Shown piece by piece: positions 34,292-44,322 of a DNA stretch of 64,000 nt. Under the pieces are notes generated by a model. That model made no database searches and had not been told where the DNA came from. It was given only the letters and a program-made list of their open reading frames with translations. Position numbers and translations under genes: made by a program. Numbering within the stretch: the first letter of the stretch is position 1; each line of letters opens with the position of its first letter. Source of the DNA: an uncultured Lachnospiraceae bacterium (GTDB lineage: Bacteria; Bacillota; Clostridia; Lachnospirales; Lachnospiraceae); the NCBI GenBank assembly GCA_910578555.1, contig CAJTPS010000001.1, positions 267,438 to 331,437 of the forward strand. The letters are read 5' to 3'.

Positions 34292-35431
34292 ATGAGGAAA
34301 GATATTGCAGGAGGCGGTGAGAAGCGGGAAGGTGTGCAGGGCAGGGACCGTACCGGAAAGAAACGGATGATTCCTGTGACCGCCTGCATCCTGGCGCTGT
34401 TTCTGACTGCCTGCGGAGACAAGGTATATCTGAAAGATATCAAAGCGGCGGATTACGTGACGCTGGGAAATTATGTCGGCATAGAGGCAGCCGCGCCGGA
34501 ACCGGCGGTGGAAGACGGACTCGTGGATATGTATATTCAGTATTATATTCTGCCGAACTATACCACGACGGAGACAGTGACCGGAAGAGCCGTGGAAAAC
34601 GGAGATACGGTGAATATTGATTTTGCAGGCTATGTTGACGGTGAAGCTTTTGAGGGCGGAACCGCGGCGGGCTATGACTTGACGATCGGTGCCCATCAGT
34701 TTATAGACGGTTTTGAGGAGGGACTGATCGGCGCGGATATCGGCGACACGGTGTCCCTAAATCTGAAATTTCCCGATCCCTATGAACGGAATCCTGATCT
34801 TTCGGGTGTTCCGGTTGTATTTGAGGTCACGGTCAACAGCATCGGCAGGAAAGTGATGCCGGAGCTGACAGATGAGTTTGTACAGGGACTGGGGATAGAA
34901 AACTGTAAAACCGAGAAGGACTTGAGGGATTACGTGTATAATTATTTCTATGAGACGGAGGTTCAGACCTATCAGAATACGATAGAGACGACCATAACCA
35001 ATGCGGTCATGTCGGAATGCTCTTTCAGGGAGCCGCCGGCTAAGATGGTGGAACGCTTCGAACAGAACCTGAAAGATGTAATGAATGCCAACGCACAGTC
35101 CATGAGAATGACCCTGAAAGATTATATGCAGAATTATTACGGACTGGACCCGGACGGGTATGCGGAGAAGTTCAGGACAGAGGCGCTTACGGCGGCACAG
35201 CAGTATATCATGTTTCAGGCGATCGCTGATACGGAGGGATTAAATCCTACCGAAGAACAGATACAGGAGGAGATTAACAGTAGAGTGGAAGTCTACAATT
35301 ATGAATCCGAGGCGAAGTTCAGAGAGAGCACGGACATGGAAATGCTGAAGGAACAGGTAATGCGAAGAAATGTCATGGATTACCTGAAGGAGAACGGGAA
35401 GATCGAGATGATATCTACAATAGTAGATTAG
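34292..35431 (+). CDS. Trigger-factor-like FKBP peptidyl-prolyl isomerase lipoprotein
   Basis: 379 residues. A long, charged N-terminus leads into a signal segment and lipobox (LTAC, Cys near 42). The FKBP-type domain (about 100-185) has GDTVNIDFAGYVDGEAFEGG and FIDGFEEGLIGADIGD. The C-terminal helical domain (about 195-370) resembles the trigger factor C-terminal/SurA-like chaperone arms (LTDEFVQGLGIENCKTEKDLRDYV). The ribosome-docking N-domain of true trigger factor is absent. It probably folds exported proteins outside the membrane. A diverged GNA-hairpin element follows its stop codon. Confidence 0.82.
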   Translation: MRKDIAGGGEKREGVQGRDRTGKKRMIPVTACILALFLTACGDKVYLKDIKAADYVTLGNYVGIEAAAPEPAVEDGLVDMYIQYYILPNYTTTETVTGRAVENGDTVNIDFAGYVDGEAFEGGTAAGYDLTIGAHQFIDGFEEGLIGADIGDTVSLNLKFPDPYERNPDLSGVPVVFEVTVNSIGRKVMPELTDEFVQGLGIENCKTEKDLRDYVYNYFYETEVQTYQNTIETTITNAVMSECSFREPPAKMVERFEQNLKDVMNANAQSMRMTLKDYMQNYYGLDPDGYAEKFRTEALTAAQQYIMFQAIADTEGLNPTEEQIQEEINSRVEVYNYESEAKFRESTDMEMLKEQVMRRNVMDYLKENGKIEMISTIVD

Positions 35432-35464
35432 TGTGAGAAGTACTTCTAAAACTCATGCCAGAGG

Positions 35465-35520
35465 GCATTTATTCAGATTTTGTGATTTCGCGGAGCGGAA
35501 TCATGCAGGTTAATAGAGTA
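35465..35520 (+). repeat. Diverged GNA-triloop hairpin element, copy before asnS
   Basis: GATTTCGC-GGA-GCGGAATC (35484-35502) forms an 8-bp stem with one T-G pair and a GGA loop. Upstream TTATTC and downstream GCAGGTTAAT parallel the flanks of the 65-bp units (CTTATTC and GCAGTTAAT), so it is an eroded member of the same family. It lies in the 127-bp gap between the lipoprotein and asnS; the gap is too short for a T-box leader. Confidence 0.6.
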
Positions 35521-35558
35521 GGACAAACTATAAGGGATGAAGAAGGAGAGATTACATT

Positions 35559-36959
35559 ATGAGCAGCATGAATCTGACAGACATTAAGGATCTGTATCGC
35601 AACACGCAGGACTATATCGACAGGGAAGTGACGATCGGCGGATGGGTGAGAAGCATAAGAGACTCTAAGACATTCGGATTTATTGTCGTAAACGATGGTA
35701 CTTTCTTCGAGACGCTGCAGGTGGTATACGCCGATACGCTGGATAATTTCGAGGCGGTTTCGAAGCTGAATGTGGGATCGGCGATCGTGGCGAAGGGAAA
35801 GATTGTGGCAACGCCGCAGGCGAAGCAGGCATTTGAGATGCAGGCGGTTGAGATTATGGTGGAGGGAGAGTCCACCGCGGATTATCCGTTACAGAAAAAG
35901 AGACACAGCTTCGAGTATCTGCGGACGATCTCACACTTAAGACCGAGAACCAACACGTTTCAGGCAACTTTCCGTGTGCGTTCCCTGATCGCATATGCGA
36001 TTCATACATTTTTCCAGGAGAGAGGATTTGTGTATGTACACACGCCCATCATTACGGGGAGCGATTGTGAGGGTGCAGGAGAGATGTTCCAGGTGACGAC
36101 GATGGACCTGAACAATCTGCCGGTGACAGAGGACGGGCAGGTGGATTACAGTCAGGACTTCTTCGGTAAGGCGACGAATCTGACCGTCAGCGGACAGTTG
36201 AATGTGGAGACATATGCTTTTGCATTTAAAAATGTATATACTTTCGGACCGACTTTCCGTGCGGAGAATTCCAACACAACCAGACATGCGGCGGAGTTCT
36301 GGATGATCGAGCCGGAGATTGCTTTTGCAGACCTGACGGACGATATGGAACTGGCTGAGGCGATGCTTAAGCACGTGATCCGCTATGTGCTGGAGAATGC
36401 GCCGGAGGAGATGAATTTCTTTAATCAGTTTGTAGATAAAGGACTGATCGAGCGGCTGAACCATGTGCTGCATTCTGATTTTGCACATGTGACTTATACG
36501 GATGCGATCGGCATTCTGGAGAAACACAATGATGAGTTTGAGTACAAGGTATCGTGGGGATGTGACCTGCAGACCGAGCATGAGCGGTATCTGACAGAGC
36601 AGGAATTTAAGCGGCCTGTCTTTGTGACGGATTATCCGAAGGAGATCAAGGCGTTCTACATGAAGCTGAACGAGGACGGCAGGACTGTCGCAGCGATGGA
36701 CTGTCTTGTACCGGGAATCGGCGAGATCATTGGCGGCAGCCAGAGAGAGGACAATCTTGAACTGCTGGAGAAGCGGATGGATGAACTGGGACTGCACAAG
36801 GAGGATTACCAGTTCTATCTGGATCTTCGAAAGTACGGTTCCGCGCGCCATGCGGGATTTGGTCTCGGATTTGAGCGATGCGTCATGTATCTGACCGGTA
36901 TGGGCAACATCAGGGATGTTATTCCTTTCCCGAGAACGGTAAATAACTGCGAATTATAG
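35559..36959 (+). CDS. asnS: Asparaginyl-tRNA synthetase
   Basis: 466 residues, normal length. An N-terminal OB-fold anticodon-binding domain (about 15-110, [22 protein letters not shown]) precedes a class II catalytic core. Motif 2 is in [22 protein letters not shown] and motif 3 in [19 protein letters not shown], ending RDVIPFPRT. The Asn rather than Asp specificity is supported by the AsnRS-type insert and ending. GAAGGAGAG precedes the ATG. Confidence 0.96.
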   Translation: MSSMNLTDIKDLYRNTQDYIDREVTIGGWVRSIRDSKTFGFIVVNDGTFFETLQVVYADTLDNFEAVSKLNVGSAIVAKGKIVATPQAKQAFEMQAVEIMVEGESTADYPLQKKRHSFEYLRTISHLRPRTNTFQATFRVRSLIAYAIHTFFQERGFVYVHTPIITGSDCEGAGEMFQVTTMDLNNLPVTEDGQVDYSQDFFGKATNLTVSGQLNVETYAFAFKNVYTFGPTFRAENSNTTRHAAEFWMIEPEIAFADLTDDMELAEAMLKHVIRYVLENAPEEMNFFNQFVDKGLIERLNHVLHSDFAHVTYTDAIGILEKHNDEFEYKVSWGCDLQTEHERYLTEQEFKRPVFVTDYPKEIKAFYMKLNEDGRTVAAMDCLVPGIGEIIGGSQREDNLELLEKRMDELGLHKEDYQFYLDLRKYGSARHAGFGLGFERCVMYLTGMGNIRDVIPFPRTVNNCEL

Positions 36960-37058
36960 AATATGAGGTTTACAGCGCGGCGCAGACCCTGAGTACGGCG
37001 GCGTGCAAATGGCGGCGGCACGGCAGATTGGGATGAATGGAGAGAAGAGGAACGGCGG

Positions 37059-38291
37059 ATGAAGAGAAGATTTACCCGTACAATATGTATTGTGATATCC
37101 TTCATATTGCTTATACTGGCAGCGGATACGGTATCTGCGACCACTATTTCCGATCTGAAGGAAGATCTCGAGAGGGATAAATCGCAGCTTGAGGATGTTA
37201 ACCGGCAGATTTCCGATTATAAAGGTGCGCAGGCGGATATCGGGCAGGAGATCGATGCGCTGGATGCGGAGATGGTGGCCCTTCTGACGGATATCAACCT
37301 GATTAAGGAGGCCATTACGGATAAAGAGGCGGATATTGCGCAGACACAGATCGAGTACGGTGCGGCGCTTGCGGAGAAGAACGAACAGTACGAAGCCATG
37401 AAGGTCCGTATCCGGTTCATGTATGAAAAGGGAGAGGTCTCCTATCTACAGATGTTCTTCGGCGCGAAGAGCATGGGCGAGATCATGAACAAGGCGAGCT
37501 ATGTGGAAGAACTGTACGAATACGACAGAAGACTGCTGGAAGAGTACGAGGGGGTTGTACGGCAGGTGGCAGAACTGCAGGATACCCTGGAAGAGGAGAA
37601 GTCAGAGCTGGAAACCTCCAGAACCGAGCTGGAAGAGGAAGAGCGTTATGTAGAGGAAGTGCTGGCACAGAAGCAGGAGGAATACGAGAACTATAATGTT
37701 GTATTAGCCAGGGCAAAGCAGGAGGCTGCGGTCTATACGACCAGGATCAAACAGGAAACGGCTAAGATCAGGAAGCTGGAGGAAGAGGAACGCAGGCGGA
37801 AAGAAGAGGAAGAACGGAAGCGTAAGGAAGAGGAGGAACGTAAACGCAAGGAGCAGGAAGCGCTGCTTGCACAAGAGGACGGGGACTCAGATTCCGGAAG
37901 TGGAACGGAACAAAAAGAGGAGGCGCCGAAGCCGACGGTTTCCGGCAGCGGCAAAGGGCAGGAGATCGCGAAGTTTGCGTGTAAGTATATCGGCTGTCCC
38001 TATGTGGCGGGCGGCACGAGCCTGACCAACGGGGCGGATTGTTCCGGATTCGTGATGGCGGTCTATCAGGCGTTCGGTTATTCGCTTCCGAGAAGTTCTT
38101 ATGCACAGTCTTCGGCCGGCAAAGCCGTATCTTATTCTGAGGCACAGCCGGGAGACATTATATATTACGGCGGTCACGTGGGTATATACATAGGAAACGG
38201 GCAAATCGTTCATGCCAGCACGGAGCGGACGGGAATCAAGATTACGGCAGCGACTTACAGGAGCATTATTACCGTTAGAAGAATTGTATAA
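37059..38291 (+). CDS. Secreted NlpC/P60 peptidoglycan endopeptidase with coiled-coil N-terminus
   Basis: 410 residues. A signal peptide (about 1-27) is followed by a PcsB/CwlO-type coiled coil (about 30-225) and a Glu/Lys/Arg-rich repeat stretch (about 226-275, RRRKEEEERKRKEEEE). The C-terminal NlpC/P60 domain (about 300-410) has catalytic Cys328 in GADCSGFVMAVYQAF, His in GGHVGIYIG and a further polar residue in IVHAST. Coiled-coil proteins of this type often depend on FtsEX; none is present here. It should cut peptide stems of the cell wall during growth or division. Confidence 0.92.
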   Translation: MKRRFTRTICIVISFILLILAADTVSATTISDLKEDLERDKSQLEDVNRQISDYKGAQADIGQEIDALDAEMVALLTDINLIKEAITDKEADIAQTQIEYGAALAEKNEQYEAMKVRIRFMYEKGEVSYLQMFFGAKSMGEIMNKASYVEELYEYDRRLLEEYEGVVRQVAELQDTLEEEKSELETSRTELEEEERYVEEVLAQKQEEYENYNVVLARAKQEAAVYTTRIKQETAKIRKLEEEERRRKEEEERKRKEEEERKRKEQEALLAQEDGDSDSGSGTEQKEEAPKPTVSGSGKGQEIAKFACKYIGCPYVAGGTSLTNGADCSGFVMAVYQAFGYSLPRSSYAQSSAGKAVSYSEAQPGDIIYYGGHVGIYIGNGQIVHASTERTGIKITAATYRSIITVRRIV

Positions 38292-38296
38292 TATTC

Positions 38297-38325
38297 TTGC
38301 TATTAACATAATTTTTTAGTACAAT
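38297..38325 (+). promoter_or_regulatory. Sigma-A-type promoter of the chemotaxis receptor gene
   Basis: TTGCTA (38297-38302), 17-bp spacer, TACAAT (38320-38325), 68 bp before the ATG at 38394. Confidence 0.65.
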
Positions 38326-38393
38326 TATAACAAAAGGGGAGAAGGGCACTCGAATCTGTTGGAAGGGTACTAGAAGTTTATGGAGGTAGGAAT

Positions 38394-40379
38394 ATGAAGA
38401 TCAGGGCAAAATTGACAACGTTTTTCTCGGTGATCTGTATCGGATGCATGCTGACTGCGATTCTATGCGTGGTGACGGTTGTGAAACACCGGATTGCGGA
38501 GATGAACGATGCCCAATACAAGACGCAGGCTGAGTATTATGCGTCGAATGTCAACGAATGGGTAGAAGAAAATTCGGCAGTGGTTGATACCATTAATGTG
38601 TACATGGAGAGTCAGGAGCAGGTTGACAAAGAGCAATTATGGGAGTTTTTACAGGCGCTGACAGCGGCAAACGAGAACACAACAGATATTTATGTGGCTT
38701 TTTCTGATGGAGAATTCTATGATGGAGCGGGATGGATTCCGGAGGAAGGGTGGTCCTTTGCGGATCGCTCATGGTATAAAGGTGCAATTGAGTCGGAGCA
38801 AAAGGTGTGCAGTGATCCTTTCTTAGATTCAGCCACAGGTAATATGGTAGTTCCGATTGGACGGAAATTTACGCTCAAGGATGGCAGCACCGGCGTCATC
38901 AGCATGGATCTGCAGCTTCCGATTCTATTCAGTCTTTTGGATGAAGTGGTGGATACGACGGACGGCAGCTATGCATTTCTGGTGAATAACTCGGGTTCCA
39001 TTCTGATGCATAAAAATGAGGAATTTATATCGACGGAAGCGGACCCGCGCAGAATGAAAGATGTTCTGGACGGCGGATATGTTGCCGCGATCAGTGAAGG
39101 CAGTCAGGTCATAGACTATGACGGTGAGAGTAAATACCTGAAAGCATGGCCTGTCGGCACGATCGGATGGAATATTGTTGTCGTGACGCCGGCTTCGGTC
39201 TATAATCAGGTGGTAGGACAGATTCTGAAGTTTGCGGTTGTGGTTATGATCGTAGCCGCATTTGTAGCGGCAATTATCGTTGCGATTTACAGCGGAACCT
39301 TTACGAAGCCGATTCTTATTATGCAGGATGAAGTGACGGAGCTGCGTGATCTGAAACTGAAACTTAAGGAGAGCGCGCTCAATCCGAAGCGGAAAGACGA
39401 GATGGCCGTCATGGACCGGGCCATTCAGGCAATGCGCTCTTCGCTTCATGAAATCGTGCAGCAGATGATGGATGCGTCCAGCGTATTGCGCACGCAGTTT
39501 GAGAATGTGGAGGGGTCTGTCGAGAGTACGGTTGCGAACAATGCCTCCGTGAAGGATACGGTAGAGCAGATTGTGCTGGCGATTGACGATGTGGCGCAGC
39601 AGACGCAGCACGCCAATGAGAATCTGGCTGACTTTGCGGATAAGCTGGCGCAGGTGGCCGATCGCATGGAGAAGATGAACGAAGTTGCCAGTGCGGCGGT
39701 CAGACAGTGTGATGAAGGCATGCAGACGGTCGGAACATTATCTGAGAAGATCAACCAGAGTCGTGAGATACAGAACGTTACATATGAGACAGCCAACAGT
39801 CTGTCTCAGAAGTCGGTTTCCATTGACGGGATCAGTAAGACCATCGGCGAGATCGCAACGCAGACTTCCCTGCTTGCACTGAACGCTTCCATAGAGGCTG
39901 CCAGGGCAGGCGAGGCAGGCAGAGGTTTCGCGGTTGTTGCGGAAGAGATCGGTCAGCTTGCCGGACAGACAACCTCGGCAACGCAGAATATTAACCAGAT
40001 CATTACGGAAATACAGAATGAGATCAAGAATGTCAGTGCGCAGATCGGAGAATTGCAGGGAACGACCACAGAGAGCATGTCCGCGATGGAAGATACGCAG
40101 GGCGTCTTCCAGCAGATCAGCGATGATATTTCCAGTATGGGCAGCGATATCAATGAGCTGGAGAATGCGGTTGAAAATCTGAACATAAACAAGAATGAGA
40201 TCGTGGATACCTTCTCGGGTATTTCCAGTGAGACACAGGAGTTGTCCGCGGCGAGTCAGGAAGTCAACAGCAGAGTCGAGGACCAGAATACGGAAATGAG
40301 AAATATCGGGCAGGCAATGCATGAACTGGACGGTGTTGTGAAGCAGCTTGACGATATTATCGGGAAGTTCGATGTGTAA
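38394..40379 (+). CDS. Methyl-accepting chemotaxis protein with dCache sensor
   Basis: 661 residues. An N-terminal membrane helix (about 8-30), a dCache-like periplasmic-type sensor (about 35-275, with [21 protein letters not shown] and WYKGAIES) and a second helix (about 280-302). A HAMP-like linker is followed by the long signalling coiled coil. Its hairpin tip is [34 protein letters not shown]. No C-terminal pentapeptide is seen. No flagellar or che genes lie in this window. It is monocistronic, with its own promoter and terminator. The DGEFYDG/W-x-W-style pocket suggests an amino acid or similar small ligand, unproven. Confidence 0.92.
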   Translation: MKIRAKLTTFFSVICIGCMLTAILCVVTVVKHRIAEMNDAQYKTQAEYYASNVNEWVEENSAVVDTINVYMESQEQVDKEQLWEFLQALTAANENTTDIYVAFSDGEFYDGAGWIPEEGWSFADRSWYKGAIESEQKVCSDPFLDSATGNMVVPIGRKFTLKDGSTGVISMDLQLPILFSLLDEVVDTTDGSYAFLVNNSGSILMHKNEEFISTEADPRRMKDVLDGGYVAAISEGSQVIDYDGESKYLKAWPVGTIGWNIVVVTPASVYNQVVGQILKFAVVVMIVAAFVAAIIVAIYSGTFTKPILIMQDEVTELRDLKLKLKESALNPKRKDEMAVMDRAIQAMRSSLHEIVQQMMDASSVLRTQFENVEGSVESTVANNASVKDTVEQIVLAIDDVAQQTQHANENLADFADKLAQVADRMEKMNEVASAAVRQCDEGMQTVGTLSEKINQSREIQNVTYETANSLSQKSVSIDGISKTIGEIATQTSLLALNASIEAARAGEAGRGFAVVAEEIGQLAGQTTSATQNINQIITEIQNEIKNVSAQIGELQGTTTESMSAMEDTQGVFQQISDDISSMGSDINELENAVENLNINKNEIVDTFSGISSETQELSAASQEVNSRVEDQNTEMRNIGQAMHELDGVVKQLDDIIGKFDV

Positions 40380-40453
40380 GGACTTGAGGAAGGTGAAACA
40401 GAGACGTTTGAAATGACAACAGAAGCATAAAGATATTGTTTATGAGACATGTG

Positions 40454-40494
40454 AAGTGCAGGTATACGGAGTGATCCGTGCCTGCACTTTTATG
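40454..40494 (+). terminator. Rho-independent terminator of the chemotaxis receptor gene
   Basis: AAGTGCAGG (40454-40462) pairs with CCTGCACTT (40481-40489), with an additional inner GGA/TCC stem, followed by TT and A. Confidence 0.8.
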
Positions 40495-40577
40495 ATGCGC
40501 GCGTCCGGGCAGAAAATATTGCTTATATATGCATGAAGGAATCGACAAAATTATACCGGGGAGGGGTAAAATAATTT

Positions 40578-40673
40578 CGAAAAAATTAATTTTTTTATTA
40601 CTAAATTGTAATTTTTTCGTAAGTTTCCCGTAAGGTTTGGGTGCTATTCTGGAATAAAAAGGATTCCAATAGC
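40578..40673 (+). promoter_or_regulatory. Structured AT-rich leader before the polytopic membrane protein
   Basis: CGAAAAAATTA (40578-40588) and TAATTTTTTCG (40609-40619) are perfect 11-bp inverted arms. A second hairpin pairs GCTATT (40643-40648) and GGAAT (40651-40655) with ATTCC (40663-40667) and AATAGC (40668-40673). They occupy much of the 339-bp gap after the receptor gene. No known riboswitch is recognised and no clear promoter is seen. Confidence 0.45.
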
Positions 40674-40718
40674 AGAATCTATTGCTGTGCGGAGAAAAAG
40701 GTAAAGGAGTAAAGCCTG

Positions 40719-42389
40719 GTGTTATCAGTCATCTTAAGTTGGATATACATTTTCGGGGTCTGCATGTTAGTCGGGATCGGGGTGCTTAGTCTGTTCAGGA
40801 ACAAGAGTTTTTCATGGATTCATTACCTGGTCGCGGGCATCGTCGCGATTACCGTTTATGTGGAGTTTTTCAGTATATTTGCCGGGATCGGAGCATGTGC
40901 ACATGGAATATTGCTGGCGGTGGCTCTTGCGGCCGGGTATCTGCAAAGACACAGAATCCGGCTGCTGTGGCGGACATACTGCGTGCGTCTGTACTTTTGG
41001 GAGGGGTTTTTCTATGTATGCTTTATCCTGCTGATCGCTTTCTTTACTTCCCGGGGAGAATTTCACACGGACACAAATATCTACCATGCGGCGGCAATCC
41101 GGATCTATGAGGAGTACGGTCTGGTGAAAGGCATCGGTAATCTGCAGCTTCACTATGCATATAACAGTTCCTATCTGGCGTTTGCATCGATCTTCAGCTT
41201 TAAATGGCTGATCGGGCAGTCTCTGCATACAACCACCGGATTTCTGGAAACGATCATGTGTCTCTACGCCTTTCATGGACTCAGGGATTTTATACAACAT
41301 AAAAATCATGTCACGGATATGATGAGAGCCGGCATACTGCTGTACACGCTGGTGAATGTGACGCGCAGCATGTCTCCGGCCACGGACTATGCGACGATGT
41401 ACTTTGCATTATTTATTATAACGGCCTGGTGTGAGAATCTGTTTGAGAGGCAGAATGATCTCACGGTATATTCCCTCTTATCCGTTGCGGCGGTCTATAC
41501 GGCGACCTTAAAGTTTTCCTCCTGCCTGCTGATGATCATTGCGGTTTATCCGGCCTGCTGTCTGATCAGGGATAAAAGATGGAAGGAGATCGGTGCGTAT
41601 TTACTCTGCGGCTGTGTGATTCTCAGCCCTTTTCTAATCAGAAATTATTATATTTCGGGGTGGCTGCTCTATCCTTTTGATAAAATCGATTTTTTTCAGA
41701 CAGTGTGGAAGATTCCGAAGGAATATCTGATTCACGATGCCGATCAGATTAAAGTCTGGGGGCGCTGTCTGTACGATGTGGAGAAAGTAGATATGCCGAT
41801 ACGAGGGTGGCTGCCGATCTGGTGGGAGCATCAGTTCCGCTATGAGAAGATGTTTCTCGGAGCAGTTGCACTCAGCGGCGTGCTGCAATGCATACTGCTC
41901 TGCATGAGAGTATGGCGTAAGCGCAGGCTTCGACTGTCGTTTGCCGTACTTTATCTTGCCATATGGGCCAATATAGCCGTATGGTTTTGCATGGCGCCCT
42001 TTATCAGATACGGACTGGCATTTCTGATTGCCGTGATTATGATTGCGACAGGAGAATACCTGAGTGAGGAAAAGAAGGGACTGGTCAGTATTGCGACGGG
42101 CAGCATGGTGTTTTGTATCGTTGTTTCTGTCAGCCCGTACTGGGATCAGTATGTGACGGATGCCGGCGTCTTTGTGAAACAGGGTCTGCGGGAACCTTAT
42201 TATATCATGCAGCAGGACTATGATAGAGGCAGTATGGACAGTTGTGAGATTAACGGAAACGTGATATATTTTTCGAAGGGAGAGGAAATTAACAGTTATC
42301 ATGTCTGCCCGGGGACGTGCTATAAGCCGATGCTGGAGAGGAGCACGCTGATCGGGGACCGGATCGAGGACGGATTCCGGCCGAAGTAA
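40719..42389 (+). CDS. Polytopic membrane protein, LIC_10190-like
   Basis: 556 residues with about 11-13 hydrophobic helices. It starts at a GTG behind AAAGGAG (9-nt spacing). The segment FHTDTNIYHAAAIRIYEEYGLVKGIGNLQLHYAYNSSY in the first large outer loop matches my memory of the LIC_10190 membrane family, which resembles GT-C glycosyltransferases. A ~100-residue C-terminal extracytoplasmic tail carries Cys residues (MDSCEINGN, YHVCPGTCY). A surface-glycan role is plausible from the fold class only. The next genes (two-component system) start 83 bp on. Confidence 0.65.
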   Translation: MLSVILSWIYIFGVCMLVGIGVLSLFRNKSFSWIHYLVAGIVAITVYVEFFSIFAGIGACAHGILLAVALAAGYLQRHRIRLLWRTYCVRLYFWEGFFYVCFILLIAFFTSRGEFHTDTNIYHAAAIRIYEEYGLVKGIGNLQLHYAYNSSYLAFASIFSFKWLIGQSLHTTTGFLETIMCLYAFHGLRDFIQHKNHVTDMMRAGILLYTLVNVTRSMSPATDYATMYFALFIITAWCENLFERQNDLTVYSLLSVAAVYTATLKFSSCLLMIIAVYPACCLIRDKRWKEIGAYLLCGCVILSPFLIRNYYISGWLLYPFDKIDFFQTVWKIPKEYLIHDADQIKVWGRCLYDVEKVDMPIRGWLPIWWEHQFRYEKMFLGAVALSGVLQCILLCMRVWRKRRLRLSFAVLYLAIWANIAVWFCMAPFIRYGLAFLIAVIMIATGEYLSEEKKGLVSIATGSMVFCIVVSVSPYWDQYVTDAGVFVKQGLREPYYIMQQDYDRGSMDSCEINGNVIYFSKGEEINSYHVCPGTCYKPMLERSTLIGDRIEDGFRPK

Positions 42390-42472
42390 GGCGGCTTTTG
42401 ACTGTCTATGATCCGTACGCGGAGATTCGGCGCTAATGGCAGGCAATTTGTGTGAAGAGACGGGGGAAAAGT

Positions 42473-43162
42473 ATGAAGCGTATCTTTTTCATAGAAGATG
42501 ATCTGAGTCTGATAAACGGGCTTACCTTTGCAATCAGAAAGCAGGGATATGAGGTCTGTGTCGCCCGCACGAGCCTGGAGGCGGATGCACTGTGGGAGGA
42601 CGGGAAATACGATCTGGTGATTCTGGATGTGGCGCTTCCCGACGGTTCCGGATTTGATATCTGTCAGAAAATACGCCGGACATCAAAAGTGCCGGTTATG
42701 TTCCTGACTGCTGCCGATGAAGAAACCGATATTATCATGGGACTGGATATCGGCGCGGATGATTATATTACAAAGCCTTTTAAACTGGCGGTATTCTTAT
42801 CGAGAGTAAACGCACTGCTTCGACGGAGCGATAATTTCAGCCAGCCGGCCACAGAGTTGTCCTCTAACGACATTACAGTCCGTCTGCTGAAAGGGGAAGT
42901 ATGCAAAGGCGGGACGCTGATCGACTTGACGTCCAGTGAATATAAACTGTTATGTATGTTCATGGAAAATCCGGATATGGTGCTTTCGCAGGAACAGATT
43001 CTGGGGAGATTGTGGGACTGCGATGAGAACTATATTGATAACAAAACACTTACCGTATATATCCGCAGGCTGCGCATGAAGATTGAGGATGATCCCGGCA
43101 ATCCCAGGAAGATCGTCACAGTCCGCGGGATGGGATATAAGTGGAGTACGGCGTCTGTATAA
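42473..43162 (+). CDS. OmpR-family response regulator
   Basis: 229 residues from the ATG at 42473, behind GGGGGAAAAG. Receiver domain with phospho-acceptor Asp52 in LVILDVALPDGSG, Lys in ITKPFKL and a winged HTH (about 130-225, LTSSEYKLLCMFMENPDMVLS, then VYIRRLRMKIEDDP). It forms a four-gene block with the kinase (25 bp downstream), ABC ATPase and FtsX-type permease. In Firmicutes this layout usually answers to antimicrobial peptides or envelope stress and controls the adjacent exporter. Confidence 0.93.
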   Translation: MKRIFFIEDDLSLINGLTFAIRKQGYEVCVARTSLEADALWEDGKYDLVILDVALPDGSGFDICQKIRRTSKVPVMFLTAADEETDIIMGLDIGADDYITKPFKLAVFLSRVNALLRRSDNFSQPATELSSNDITVRLLKGEVCKGGTLIDLTSSEYKLLCMFMENPDMVLSQEQILGRLWDCDENYIDNKTLTVYIRRLRMKIEDDPGNPRKIVTVRGMGYKWSTASV

Positions 43163-43187
43163 GGTGACAGGAAGGGCAGGTTAAGCG

Positions 43188-44237
43188 ATGCGGATATTGA
43201 CAAATCAGAAAATCAGAATGTTGTTTATGCAGATCGGGCTATGTATGCTGTTGTTCATAATATTTATGATAACGATGCTTCCGCATGATAAGGCGTGGAG
43301 GCAGGCGGCTCTGTATATAACGCTGGGGGCTGTCTTTACAGGGGCGGCGGTGTTTGTGTTCTGCTTCAGATATTTCAGGGCGCAGGATAGCGTGATGGAG
43401 CAGGCTGTGACAAGAGTGCGGGAATTAATTGCAGGCAATCGGGACGTGCGGATTATGTGTGACGAGGAAGGGGAACTGTACAGATTGTTCCATGAAGTCA
43501 ATTCCCTGGCGGCCATTCTGAGTGCGAAGGCGGAGAAGGAAGGGGAACAAAAGCTATTTTTGCAGAACACGATATCAGATATTTCCCATCAGCTTAAGAC
43601 GCCGCTTGCGGCGCTTAATATTTATAACGGCATTATGCAGACGGAGGCCGGAACCAATGATCTGACAACGATCCGGGAATTTACCGCATTGTCAGAACAG
43701 GAATTGGACCGGATCGAAACACTGGTGCAGAATTTATTGAAAATTACAAAATTTGATGCCGGATCGATCGTGATGGAGAAGCATCCGGAAAACGTGTCGG
43801 AAATGATGGCGGATGTAAAGAGACATTTTGCCTTTCGTGCCGCACAGGAGGGGAAAGAGATTGTCTTGTCGGGCGATGAGTCCCTCTTTTTTTTGTGCGA
43901 TCGTAACTGGATCGTGGAAGCGGTCAGTAATATTGTCAAGAACGCGCTTGATCATACGGAAAGCGGAAACAGCGTTCTGATAGAATGGGGGCAGTCAGCA
44001 CAGGTGGTTCGTATTAAGATCAGTGATGACGGGTGCGGCATCCATCCAGAGGACTTACATCATATTTTCAAGCGTTTCTACCGCAGCAGATACTCTAAAG
44101 ATACGCAGGGGATCGGGCTTGGGCTGCCGCTTGCCAAGTCTGTGGTGGAAGGGCACAACGGTACGATTGAAGTGGAGAGCAGATTGGGAGAAGGAACTGC
44201 ATTTATGATGAATTATCTGATTCCTACAAAATTGTAA
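43188..44237 (+). CDS. Sensor histidine kinase
   Basis: 349 residues. Two membrane helices (about 14-33 and 41-61) are joined by a very short outer loop, the intramembrane-sensing type that usually reads signals through a partner transporter. The HisKA site is His134 in ISDISHQLKTPLAALNIY. The HATPase has N, G1 (DDGCGI) and G2 (GIGLGLPLAK) boxes. The small outer loop and the adjacent ABC exporter fit a Bce-like arrangement in which the permease is the true sensor; this is inference. Confidence 0.92.
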   Translation: MRILTNQKIRMLFMQIGLCMLLFIIFMITMLPHDKAWRQAALYITLGAVFTGAAVFVFCFRYFRAQDSVMEQAVTRVRELIAGNRDVRIMCDEEGELYRLFHEVNSLAAILSAKAEKEGEQKLFLQNTISDISHQLKTPLAALNIYNGIMQTEAGTNDLTTIREFTALSEQELDRIETLVQNLLKITKFDAGSIVMEKHPENVSEMMADVKRHFAFRAAQEGKEIVLSGDESLFFLCDRNWIVEAVSNIVKNALDHTESGNSVLIEWGQSAQVVRIKISDDGCGIHPEDLHHIFKRFYRSRYSKDTQGIGLGLPLAKSVVEGHNGTIEVESRLGEGTAFMMNYLIPTKL

Positions 44238-44322
44238 GCCGAATGAAGCGCACGTGTAGTACTTCGATGTTATTCTTTCCGGTGTAGAGCGAAGTTACGA
44301 TTCAGAAAGAGGTGCATACACA

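Noticed and set aside
35432..35558. T-box leader before asnS
   Set aside because: The gap is only 127 bp, lacks the TGGNACCGCG-type T-box sequence and a terminator, and is largely explained by the hairpin element.
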